Origin: Streptococcaceae bacterium AM104-57 | Lineage (GTDB): Bacteria; Bacillota; Bacilli; Lactobacillales; Streptococcaceae | Assembly: GCA_027659245.1 (NCBI GenBank) | Contig: JAQDPW010000007.1 | Coordinates: 14,555 to 78,554, forward strand | DNA: 64,000 nucleotides | Direction: 5' to 3' | Shown: piece by piece, positions 19,436-26,836 of the stretch | Position numbering within the stretch: the first letter of the stretch is position 1 | Layout of the letters: every line of letters begins with the position of its first letter | Notes under the pieces: model-generated | The model's database searches: none | What the model was told of the DNA's origin: nothing | The model's input: only the letters and a program-made list of their open reading frames with translations | Made by a program: the position numbers and the translations under genes

Positions 19436-19506
19436 TGTCAAATGTCACATGATAAACATGACATTTAGCAACAAAAAAATGACATCTGTCACTTGACACA
19501 ATGTCA
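19436..19506. promoter_or_regulatory. Phased TGTCA/TGACA half-site array upstream of the PTS promoter
   Basis: Seven exact TGTCA or TGACA pentamers start at 19436, 19443, 19459, 19480, 19487, 19494 and 19502, plus one near match (TGATA) at 19450. Most steps are 7 or 8 bp, or multiples near 7. AAATGTCA and TGACATTT form an inverted repeat. The array begins 1 bp upstream of the PTS -35. A likely binding region for the response regulator encoded next door; this is inference. Confidence 0.6.
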
Positions 19507-19518
19507 TCTTATTTTTCT

Positions 19519-20817
19519 TTAAACTCCTACCTGAAGACTACTTTCAATTTCCCTCTGAATTTGAGGCAAGCGGTTCTCGACATCTTGATCCCGCAAAGCA
19601 TTGCCAATCAAGTAGTCCAGCTTTTCCAACATTTCTTTAGAGACATTCTTGGGACTACTTTCAACAGCTTGTTCCATGATACGATTCAAGGTCTGATTGG
19701 TCAAGGAATCCGTGCCAAAATCATCTACCTGTAGAAGATCTTTACTAGATTGACTTTGGACCACCTGTGGCATAACGGAAATTCCTTGAGATTGAGCAAA
19801 GAGGAGTTGTTGAATTTCTGGATCTTCTGTCAACAATTGCATCAATTCCCAAGCTAACTTGGAATGAGGAGTCCGAGCAGACATGGCAAAAGAAGTCGTC
19901 GTAACCAAAGTCGCCTTTGTAGTTTTTGACTTAGCAGGCATAGGGATACAGGTCCAGGTAAAGTTTGAATATTTTGAAACGTGGTAAGGATAAGGTTTAT
20001 AGGTTCTATATTGAGCCAAAGTCATGGGATAAAAAGCGACTTTCCCCTGGTCAAAATCTTTGGAACTCACCTTATAGTTCTTATTCAACTCTTCCAATTT
20101 TTGTAAAAAAGTCAATGATTCTTTGACTTCTGGAGCCGTAAGTTTGAGCATCCCACCTTGAAAAAGACTACCCCCATTTGCTGCCAAAGCTTCTTTCCAT
20201 GTATATTCTGTACTCCCAAACTGATCCAATTGACCATCTCCATTGGTATCTTTGGTTAGTTTTTTACAAATTGTATAGAACTCTTCCAAGCTCCAACCTT
20301 CCTTTGGAACCTCAATGCCTTCTTTGTCCAGCAAATCTTTATTAACACACATCAAAATAGGATTACTTTCATAAGGTAATGCATAGGATTGCCCCTGATA
20401 GACACCTGATTCAAATGCAACAGGATAAAAAACAGCTTGATCTTCTTGATTCACATAGCCATTTAACTTTTCTAGAACGCCACGCGCCGCCAATAAAGAC
20501 AGATCTTGTTCAGAGACCATAAACACATCCGGCGTCTTTCCTGAAACAATCTTTTCTGAGAGCCAGTCTGAATAATCTGACTGTGGAATCCCATTTTCAT
20601 ATTCCACACGGACATTAGGATGGGACTTTTCAAATTTTTGAATCGCAAGATCCAAAGCATGGGAGCGTTGACTGGTCGGTACATCCCAACTAGATCCTGC
20701 ATAAACGCCTATATGGAGCACGATCGGTTGTTGTTTCCACCAATAAAAACCAGTACTCAAAGAGAGCACAAAAAGGAGAACGATTCCCCAACAAAGATGC
20801 TTTCGGTTTAATTTCAT
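19519..20817 (-). CDS. Membrane-anchored extracellular solute-binding protein (family 1 type)
   Basis: 432 residues. An N-terminal membrane segment (about 9-27) is followed by a sugar-binding-protein fold with SEKIVSGKTPDVFMVSEQDLSLLAARGVLEKL and ALPYESNPILMCVNKDLLDKEG. There is no lipobox cysteine after the hydrophobic stretch, so it is probably anchored by an uncleaved helix. No ABC permease or ATPase is encoded nearby. It overlaps the response-regulator gene by 4 bp (ATGA), so it belongs to the sensor operon. It may present ligand to the kinase rather than to a transporter; that role is inference. Confidence 0.8.
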   Translation of the reverse strand: MKLNRKHLCWGIVLLFVLSLSTGFYWWKQQPIVLHIGVYAGSSWDVPTSQRSHALDLAIQKFEKSHPNVRVEYENGIPQSDYSDWLSEKIVSGKTPDVFMVSEQDLSLLAARGVLEKLNGYVNQEDQAVFYPVAFESGVYQGQSYALPYESNPILMCVNKDLLDKEGIEVPKEGWSLEEFYTICKKLTKDTNGDGQLDQFGSTEYTWKEALAANGGSLFQGGMLKLTAPEVKESLTFLQKLEELNKNYKVSSKDFDQGKVAFYPMTLAQYRTYKPYPYHVSKYSNFTWTCIPMPAKSKTTKATLVTTTSFAMSARTPHSKLAWELMQLLTEDPEIQQLLFAQSQGISVMPQVVQSQSSKDLLQVDDFGTDSLTNQTLNRIMEQAVESSPKNVSKEMLEKLDYLIGNALRDQDVENRLPQIQREIESSLQVGV

Positions 20818-21500
20818 TCCGTATTTCCTTTTGAAAAATCGCGTCTAGTCACTCCTGTTTGAACTGACCAAATTGCTAATTGCGTTCGATCTCTTAGGTT
20901 TAATTTCGCCAAAATCGTTGATAGGTAATTGCGCACAGTTCCTTCTGATAAGAAGAGTTTTGCAGCAATTTCTTTGTTTGACTCGCCATAACCGACTTCC
21001 TGAATAATTCGCCATTCTGTCGTGCTCAAATCCTTGACATTGTCCTCATCCACAGCAATAGAGAAATTCGATTTGGCCATTTGAGAGAATATCTGAAAGA
21101 CCTTGCTTGCGATATTGGGGTTGATCATAGCTCCACCCTGATGCACCACCTTAATAGCCTCATAGAGCTCTTCTGTCGAGACTCCCTTTAAGAGATATCC
21201 TGAAGCACCATACTTGAGTGCACTATAGATAAATTCATCATCGTCAAAAGTTGTTAAAATAATAATTTTGATATCCGGATAGTGTTCTTTTACTTCTTTT
21301 GTAGCCAAAACCCCATCCATGCCTGGCATCCGAATATCCATCAGGATTAGATCAGGATGCGTCTGTGGAATGCTGGACAAGACATGATTCCCATCTTCCA
21401 CTGTAGCTACCACTTCGATGTCGGAGTGAGCCGACAAAATAATTTTCAAAGATTCTCGAATCAAGGCTTGGTCATCTGCCACCATTACTTTTATCACCAT
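20814..21500 (-). CDS. NarL/LuxR-family response regulator
   Basis: 228 residues. The receiver domain (1-120) has acidic DD at 9-10, the phospho-acceptor D55 in LILMDIRMPG, and the conserved Thr and Lys (LTTFDD, LLKGVS). A LuxR-type helix-turn-helix fills about residues 150-215 (TEWRIIQEVGYGESNKEIAAKLFLSEGTVRNYLSTILAKL). It is 3 bp after the kinase gene and overlaps the solute-binding gene. Its likely target is the TGTCA array at 19436-19506. Confidence 0.92.
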   Translation of the reverse strand: MVIKVMVADDQALIRESLKIILSAHSDIEVVATVEDGNHVLSSIPQTHPDLILMDIRMPGMDGVLATKEVKEHYPDIKIIILTTFDDDEFIYSALKYGASGYLLKGVSTEELYEAIKVVHQGGAMINPNIASKVFQIFSQMAKSNFSIAVDEDNVKDLSTTEWRIIQEVGYGESNKEIAAKLFLSEGTVRNYLSTILAKLNLRDRTQLAIWSVQTGVTRRDFSKGNTE

Positions 21501-21503
21501 ATC

Positions 21504-22820
21504 TTATCTCCCTTCTTTATATTTTGGTAAACTGACACGTGTGAAAAATCCATCACGACTTTCAAATTGAAGCTGGCCTCCTAGAATTGAAATACGCTCC
21601 ATCATCTGTTTGAGTCCATAGCCATAAGTCAAGGTTTCAAACCCAACTCCATTATCTTGCAAAGCGATCAAATAATTCTCTTTATCCTCAAAAAAATGGA
21701 GTCTTAGTTGGCTGGCGTGACCGTGGCGAACCGCATTGGTCATAGACTCTTGTATGACACGAAAGATCGTATCTTCAATCATGACATCCATATCGACATC
21801 TACCCATTCATAGTTTAGATCAACTTGTAGGTTGGAAAGAATTTGATACTCGCGGATGGTCTTTTCTAAAGCATCTTTGAGAGTTCGTCCCTCAAGGGCT
21901 CCCGGACGAAGACGATTAAGAGAACCTCTCACATCTTGGATTCCTTCACGGACCACTTCTGATACGTTTTTCACCTGCTCTTTTGCCCGATTTGGATCGA
22001 TATCAATCAAGACCCCAACAGCATCTAAACCTGCTGAGATGCCTGTTAGTGCGTGCCCCAGAGTATCATGAATCTCACGAGCAATCCGCTTACGCTCCCG
22101 ATCCTCTGCAATCTTCTCAGACAAGGCCATATAATTGTTCAACTCCGTATTAACCTTGGACACCATAGCCAATTCTTCCTCTACTTCGTGGTTTTCTGCA
22201 AGGACGTTCATAATATAAAACAAAAGTGAAATAATGAAGAGTACCATATTCGAGGCATAAAGGGAATTCTTTAAGAAAAAGGCCAGAATGCGGATAGATT
22301 CAGGATAAAAATGAATATAGACATCTAAGGACGGAATCGGGAAGAAAAGCGAAAAGACATCTGAATTTGTCACAAGGAGCATCAAGAAGCTCACTAGGAT
22401 AAAGGCAAACCAATACTTCCGATCTCTCTTGGTATTCAACTCTTTGGAACCATAGAAGATATCCGCAAAAACCAAGAGAATGAGCCCGTTATAAGCTACA
22501 TTTTGAACCCACATCAGAAGCAGCATCAGGAGAATCTCCAGAATATTCCTCTTATCAAAAACAGACCATCGACTCGTTTGAGGCCGATATCGACTTATCG
22601 ATATCAAAGCAATCCCAGCAAACAAAACTGCAGACAACCAAAAAGTCGTAGATGGAGCAAAGGGAATACGCTCTAGGCGCTCTAATAATAGAGAGGCTTG
22701 GCGTTGAGCTATGATATAGTTGGTTGCTTGAAGATAGATGATACTGTTTAGCATAACAGCGATAAAATTGACGACCATAAGAATGGCCAAACTGTATCGA
22801 ACACCTCTAAACTTTCTCAT
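21504..22820 (-). CDS. Membrane histidine kinase (HisKA_3, NarX/DesK type)
   Basis: 438 residues from the ATG at 22820, which overlaps the upstream stop (TAATG); a GTG three codons earlier is possible. Several membrane segments occupy about residues 8-210. The phosphorylation box ERKRIAREIHDTLGHALTGIS lies near residue 250, and the ATPase domain has NAVRHGHA and DNGVGFETLTYGYGLKQMMERI. With few extracytoplasmic residues between helices, it may depend on partner binding proteins to sense ligand. It pairs with the regulator at 20814-21500. Confidence 0.92.
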   Translation of the reverse strand: MRKFRGVRYSLAILMVVNFIAVMLNSIIYLQATNYIIAQRQASLLLERLERIPFAPSTTFWLSAVLFAGIALISISRYRPQTSRWSVFDKRNILEILLMLLLMWVQNVAYNGLILLVFADIFYGSKELNTKRDRKYWFAFILVSFLMLLVTNSDVFSLFFPIPSLDVYIHFYPESIRILAFFLKNSLYASNMVLFIISLLFYIMNVLAENHEVEEELAMVSKVNTELNNYMALSEKIAEDRERKRIAREIHDTLGHALTGISAGLDAVGVLIDIDPNRAKEQVKNVSEVVREGIQDVRGSLNRLRPGALEGRTLKDALEKTIREYQILSNLQVDLNYEWVDVDMDVMIEDTIFRVIQESMTNAVRHGHASQLRLHFFEDKENYLIALQDNGVGFETLTYGYGLKQMMERISILGGQLQFESRDGFFTRVSLPKYKEGR

Positions 22821-23803
22821 TACTGCCACCCATTCACATCAAACTGATCAATGTTTTCCTTTGTCATCATTTCAACTGGAATGCTCACCTCTTTGGTATA
22901 GCTCTTCCCTTCAGCAATATCTTGAATGACCTCCATCACGCGGTCTCCCATCTTCAAAGGAGACTGAGCAACGGTTCCCACAACATCATCCGTCGAGTGC
23001 AACAAAGATTTCATATCTGGTGAACCATCGATTCCATAAATCGCAATAGGGTAAGTTATTCCTTGCTCCTTAATTGCAGCCAGAGCTCCTATAGCTGAGC
23101 GGTCATTTAAGGCAACCAAGGTATCAATTTCAACCCCTGATTGTAAAAAATTCTGGACAGCCGGCATGGCGATTTCCGTTTGCCCCTTGGTTTCCAGTTC
23201 CGATACAATCTGATAAGAACTGTGCCCCTCAATAGTGTCTTTAAACCCCTGAATCCGCGTATCTGCTGAAACAGTCCCCTTATGTTCCAAAAGGAGGACC
23301 CGAGCACTAGAAGAACGTTTCATCAACTCTTTAGCAATCAATACTCCCGCTTGGTAGTTATCAGATACAATACTTGCATCTGGCTTAAAATTCTTCAGTT
23401 GGGTATCGACCGCAATGATTTTAATTCCTTGTTTTCTAGCTTTTTCAAGAGCAGTTAAAATTGACTGGCTATCCCCCTTGACCGGATTGATCACTATCAT
23501 ATCAACTTTTTGAGCACAAAAATCATCAATCTGTTGGCTCTGTCTTTCTTCGTCCAATTCTGGATCTCGGACGTAAACAAGAGCTCCTCTTTCATCGGCA
23601 ATTCGACTAATTTCCGAATGAATACTTTTATAGAACCCATTGTTCATGGTCATATAGGTGACACCAATTTTAGTCTGATCCTTGATGCCACTTGTTTGAC
23701 AACGGCCGAAAACCCATAAGAGAATGCAGACCACTGGAATCAGCAGTAATAGACGCTTTATCAGCCATTTCAACAATTCTATTTTTTCTTTATTTTTCTT
23801 CAA
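22820..23803 (-). CDS. Membrane-anchored type I periplasmic sugar-binding protein (RbsB-like)
   Basis: 327 residues from a TTG start at 23803; AAGGA lies about 7 bases upstream, and the nearby ATG at 23810 is in another frame. A basic N terminus and one membrane helix (about 12-33) precede the PBP-1 fold (KIGVTYMTMNNGFYKSIHSEI, VDMIVINPVKGDSQSI, VALNDRSAIGALAAIKEQG, YGIDGSPDMKSLL). There is no proper lipobox. It is first in the operon with kinase and regulator and without an ABC transporter, matching the idea of a ligand co-sensor (as in XylFII-LytS of clostridia). Confidence 0.85.
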   Translation of the reverse strand: MKKNKEKIELLKWLIKRLLLLIPVVCILLWVFGRCQTSGIKDQTKIGVTYMTMNNGFYKSIHSEISRIADERGALVYVRDPELDEERQSQQIDDFCAQKVDMIVINPVKGDSQSILTALEKARKQGIKIIAVDTQLKNFKPDASIVSDNYQAGVLIAKELMKRSSSARVLLLEHKGTVSADTRIQGFKDTIEGHSSYQIVSELETKGQTEIAMPAVQNFLQSGVEIDTLVALNDRSAIGALAAIKEQGITYPIAIYGIDGSPDMKSLLHSTDDVVGTVAQSPLKMGDRVMEVIQDIAEGKSYTKEVSIPVEMMTKENIDQFDVNGWQ

Positions 23804-23951
23804 ATTTCATTCCTTTTCTGAAAATTTTGAATATATATTACTTTATTCTACTACTTTTTCAAAAAAAGTGCTTGATTTTATTGTACAAGTGCATTTATTC
23901 GACCTATCTTAAAAATTAATTTCCGAACAATACTACAAAAAAAATAGAAAA

Positions 23952-23975
23952 AGCTGGTCTATAGGCGAACCAGCT
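23952..23975 (-). terminator. ssbB terminator
   Basis: AGCTGGT (23952-23958) and ACCAGCT (23969-23975) pair around a 10-base loop, followed on the minus strand by TTTTTC and a later T-run. Confidence 0.9.
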
Positions 23976-23992
23976 CTTCTATTTGATTGATA

Positions 23993-24388
23993 CTAAAATG
24001 GAAGTTTCTCCTCTTCCAAAACAAGATCTGCTAAGTCTTGGCCTGCATTATTTTCACGCATAGCACGTTGGGCACGACTTTCCAAAAGTTGGAATCCTGT
24101 ACAGAGAACTTCAGTTACATAATTCTTCTGTCCATTCTTCTCAAATTTACGGGTACGAAGTTCCCCATCCACAGAAATGAGACTACCTTTGCTTCCATAA
24201 CTAGCCAAGGTTTCAGCCAATTTGCCCCAGACTACAATATTGATGAAGTCTGCTTCACGTTCCCCATTTTGATCTTTATAACGGCGATTCACTGCGATAG
24301 TTGCTCGTGCAACGGACTTGTCATTGTTGGTTTTGTGCAATTCTGGTGTAGACGTCAAGCGTCCAATCATAATAACTTTATTATACAT
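23993..24388 (-). CDS. ssbB: Single-stranded DNA-binding protein SsbB (competence type)
   Basis: 131 residues, shorter than the housekeeping SsbA (about 155-160). An OB fold (MYNKVIMIGRLTSTPELHKT, VNRRYKDQNGEREADFINIVVWGKLAETL) is followed by a short tail ending EEEKLPF. A ComX-type box lies 21-28 bases upstream, and the length matches the pneumococcal competence-induced SsbB that protects incoming DNA during transformation. It is monocistronic between two terminators. Confidence 0.88.
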   Translation of the reverse strand: MYNKVIMIGRLTSTPELHKTNNDKSVARATIAVNRRYKDQNGEREADFINIVVWGKLAETLASYGSKGSLISVDGELRTRKFEKNGQKNYVTEVLCTGFQLLESRAQRAMRENNAGQDLADLVLEEEKLPF

Positions 24389-24408
24389 TTTTCATCCTCC
24401 TACTTATC

Positions 24409-24416
24409 TATTCGAA
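24409..24416 (-). promoter_or_regulatory. Com-box (ComX/sigma-X promoter element)
   Basis: Minus-strand TTCGAATA, matching the TACGAATA com-box at 7 of 8 positions, followed at short distance by AGGAGG and the ssbB ATG. No ordinary -10 hexamer is visible. Confidence 0.7.
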
Positions 24417-24423
24417 GGAAATC

Positions 24424-24453
24424 AAAAAAAGTTACAAAATTTGTAACTTTTTT
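24424..24453. terminator. Symmetric terminator between SDR and ssbB genes
   Basis: GTTACAAA (24431-24438) and TTTGTAAC (24440-24447) are flanked by seven As and six or more Ts, so either strand yields a stem plus U-tract. It ends the SDR transcript (minus) 8 bp after its stop and insulates ssbB. Confidence 0.85.
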
Positions 24454-24461
24454 AAATAATG

Positions 24462-25223
24462 TTAATCTCTGTGAATCATAAATCCAGTTGCTTGTTGATT
24501 GGCCATAATGGTCATATCTGTGATTTGCACACGACGTGGTTGACTACTCACATAAACTACAGCATCTGCGATATCTTGTGCCTGCAAGGCTTCAAGTCCC
24601 TGATAGACCGTTGCAGCCCGTGCCTCATCTCCATGGAAACGGACTTTTGAAAAATCAGTCTCTACAATACCAGGCTGAATAGTCGTCACCTTGATATCCG
24701 TTGCGATGGTATCAATCCGAATCCCATCTGAAAAAGTTTTGACAGCTGCCTTGGTTGCTGAATAGACTGCTGCACCAGCGTAAGCGTAAATACCTGCGGT
24801 TGAACCCATATTAATGATATGGCCTTGATTTGCAGTCACCATAGAAGGCAAGAGACAACGAGTAACAGCCATCAAGCCCTTGACATTGGTATCCAGCATG
24901 GTCAGCATATCCAACTCCTCATAATCCTGATAGGGAGCTAAACCTAAAGCCAGGCCAGCATTATTAACTAAAATATCAATCGAACCTACTGCTTCAAGAA
25001 TTTCTGAACAAACAGTCTTAACCATGCTCATATCCGTAACATCTAAAGGAAAGGTCCAAACTTTTTGATTTGGAAAGATTTCTGCAAACTCAGTTTTGAG
25101 AGCTTCAAGTCTTTCTGTTCGACGCCCTGTGAGAACGATATTTTCACCTTTTTCTAGATAGGCACGCGCGATTGCTTCACCAATACCTGATGTTGCACCT
25201 GTGATCACAACATTTTTTGACAT
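24462..25223 (-). CDS. SDR family NAD(P)-dependent oxidoreductase (YdfG-like)
   Basis: 253 residues. The cofactor motif TGATSGIGEAIARAYLEKGE is at 8-27, NNAG near 92, a serine in GSTAGIYAYAG and the YSATK catalytic pair. It most resembles the YdfG-type serine/3-hydroxy acid dehydrogenases, but substrate is not decided by sequence. It is 29 bp after ytpR on the same strand and ends at the terminator at 24424-24453. Confidence 0.85.
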   Translation of the reverse strand: MSKNVVITGATSGIGEAIARAYLEKGENIVLTGRRTERLEALKTEFAEIFPNQKVWTFPLDVTDMSMVKTVCSEILEAVGSIDILVNNAGLALGLAPYQDYEELDMLTMLDTNVKGLMAVTRCLLPSMVTANQGHIINMGSTAGIYAYAGAAVYSATKAAVKTFSDGIRIDTIATDIKVTTIQPGIVETDFSKVRFHGDEARAATVYQGLEALQAQDIADAVVYVSSQPRRVQITDMTIMANQQATGFMIHRD

Positions 25224-25252
25224 CTTACTTTCTCCTATCTAACTTAACAAAT

Positions 25253-25879
25253 TTAAGCTGTCCAGTGTTTAGACGGATCGAATGGAGTTCCAACAACTTG
25301 GTCTTCGGACAATTCAATGACACCACGCTTTTGTGGAGCATTTGGTAAGGCAAGTTCACGAGGACTGCACATCATCCCAAAGCTCTTTTCTCCACGAAGT
25401 TCCCCTGGGAAAATGAGATTGCCTTTTGGCATCATAGCTCCTGGAAGAGCTACAATGGTTTTCAAACCAAGACGCGCATTGGGAGCACCAGCAACGATTT
25501 GTACTATTTTGTCATTCCCAACAGCAACTTGACAGATGTTCAAGTGATCACTATCTGGATGTGCCACCATCTCTACAATTTCTCCAACCACAAATTTCGG
25601 TTCCTTGTCATTGATAATCTCTTCGGTAAAATCTTGAGCTTGCAATTCTTGATTCAAATGAGCTACTTGGTCGTCTGTCAAGAATACTTGGCCACGTTCC
25701 TCAATTTCGAATAAGCTAGAAACTTCAAAAATATTCCAAGCAACAGTTTCACCTGTTTCCTTTAGGAAAACACGCGCCACATTGCCTTTACGTTCAACAT
25801 CTAGTTTGGCATCGCCACTGTTTTTCACGATGACCATAAGGACATCACCGACATGTTCTTTGTTATATGTAAAAATCAT
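25253..25879 (-). CDS. ytpR: YtpR family tRNA-binding protein
   Basis: 208 residues. An N-terminal DUF4479-type domain (about 1-90) precedes a C-terminal tRNA-binding EMAP/OB domain (FVVGEIVEMVAHPDSDHLNICQVAVGNDK, VAGAPNARLGLKTIVALPGA). This is the same domain found at the N terminus of PheT, here as a stand-alone protein. It follows the thioredoxin gene by 13 bp. Its cellular role is not established. Confidence 0.9.
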   Translation of the reverse strand: MIFTYNKEHVGDVLMVIVKNSGDAKLDVERKGNVARVFLKETGETVAWNIFEVSSLFEIEERGQVFLTDDQVAHLNQELQAQDFTEEIINDKEPKFVVGEIVEMVAHPDSDHLNICQVAVGNDKIVQIVAGAPNARLGLKTIVALPGAMMPKGNLIFPGELRGEKSFGMMCSPRELALPNAPQKRGVIELSEDQVVGTPFDPSKHWTA

Positions 25880-25892
25880 TCTTTCTTTTCTC

Positions 25893-26210
25893 CTATTTTA
25901 ATCCTGCTAAAAAGTCGTTAATTTGTGCCTTGGTTTTACGGTCACGATTGACAAAGCGTCCAATCTCCTTGTCCTTATCTAAGACAACAAGACTTGGAAT
26001 CCCGTAAACATCCCAAAGTTTGGCTAAGTCCATGTACTCATCACGGTCTACTCGTATAAAGGTGAACTCTGGATTGATCTCTTCAATCTCTGGCAAAGCA
26101 GGGTAGATATAACGACAATCGCCACACCAATCCGCAACAAAAAGGAAGACTTTCTTGCCATCCTGCTCTACTAGATTAGCTAGTTCTTCTATATTTTTAG
26201 GAGAAATCAT
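25893..26210 (-). CDS. Thioredoxin family protein (YtpP-like)
   Basis: 105 residues, one thioredoxin fold. The active site is CGDC (C29, C32) in VADWCGDCRYI rather than CGPC. The cis-proline loop is YGIPSLVVLD. It overlaps the DUF4651 gene by 4 bp (ATGA) and precedes ytpR, the usual Firmicute arrangement. Probably a cytoplasmic thiol-disulfide oxidoreductase. Confidence 0.9.
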   Translation of the reverse strand: MISPKNIEELANLVEQDGKKVFLFVADWCGDCRYIYPALPEIEEINPEFTFIRVDRDEYMDLAKLWDVYGIPSLVVLDKDKEIGRFVNRDRKTKAQINDFLAGLK

Positions 26211-26497
26211 AAGACTTCCTCCTCGTAGATGAGATCTTCATCTTCGTAGACAAAGGTATAGTGACGGTCATCCTCAAAAATAACACCACCAACAAGACGT
26301 TCTAAGCTACTTTCGTACACTTGGACATAGAGAGTTCCAATCTCACCCATTTCTGAAAAGTAGTCTCGCACAATAGCTGTCAACTCTTCCTGGTTCTTCA
26401 TGAGTTTGTGATCATCAGCGACTTTCTTAGCACCAAAAGCAAGAGCTCCAAGCCCTACCAATACCAAGCCTGTCTTAAAAATATTTTTCGTTTTCAT
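26207..26497 (-). CDS. DUF4651 family small anchored protein
   Basis: 96 residues from the ATG at 26497. An N-terminal hydrophobic segment (KTGLVLVGLGALAFGAK, about 6-22) is followed by an acidic domain ending EDEDLIYEEEVL. I recognise DUF4651, function unknown. The ATG has no ribosome-binding site; a -10 TACAAT ends 6 bases before it, so the mRNA may start at the ATG. An in-frame TTG six codons upstream would lie over that -10 and also lacks a site. First gene of the DUF4651-thioredoxin-ytpR-SDR operon. Confidence 0.75.
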   Translation of the reverse strand: MKTKNIFKTGLVLVGLGALAFGAKKVADDHKLMKNQEELTAIVRDYFSEMGEIGTLYVQVYESSLERLVGGVIFEDDRHYTFVYEDEDLIYEEEVL

Positions 26498-26503
26498 GCT
26501 AAC

Positions 26504-26532
26504 ATTGTAACACAAAAAGGCTCAAGGAACAA
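26504..26532 (-). promoter_or_regulatory. Promoter giving a candidate leaderless mRNA
   Basis: Minus-strand TTGTTC (26527-26532), 17-bp spacer, TACAAT (26504-26509). Only six bases separate the -10 from the ATG at 26497, placing the expected transcription start at or next to the A of ATG. Confidence 0.6.
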
Positions 26533-26536
26533 TGAA

Positions 26537-26558
26537 AAAGGGAGTTTCCCTCCCCTTT
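26537..26558 (-). terminator. Terminator after the DUF1912 gene
   Basis: AAAGGGAG (26537-26544) and CTCCCCTTT (26550-26558) pair with one bulged base around a short loop; a T-run follows on the minus strand. It directly abuts the DUF4651 promoter. Confidence 0.8.
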
Positions 26559-26572
26559 CTAATTTCTAAACA

Positions 26573-26827
26573 TTAATAATTTCTCTCGCCAAACAAACCT
26601 TCTGGTAAATCATGGAATCCCTTGCCTGCCTTGAAGTTTTCAAATTTACCTAGTAAGAACTGGTAGGCATCCAAGCGACTCTCGTAGCGAATCATGGCAT
26701 CTTTAGCGCGCTCATCTTGATCTTCTTCATAGACCTTTTGACTTTCCTTAAGAGCCATATCGTTGATCATAATCTGGGTATTAACCCAGGCTTCAAATTC
26801 CTTCATAAATTCTTGCTCGTAACTCAT
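26573..26827 (-). CDS. DUF1912 family protein
   Basis: 84 residues, acidic, almost wholly helical (EQEFMKEFEAWVNTQIMINDMALKESQKVYEED), no membrane segment. I recognise the small streptococcal DUF1912 family; function unknown. It follows the DUF438 gene by 9 bp and ends the operon before the terminator at 26537-26558. Confidence 0.8.
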   Translation of the reverse strand: MSYEQEFMKEFEAWVNTQIMINDMALKESQKVYEEDQDERAKDAMIRYESRLDAYQFLLGKFENFKAGKGFHDLPEGLFGERNY

Positions 26828-26836
26828 TGTTTCTCC

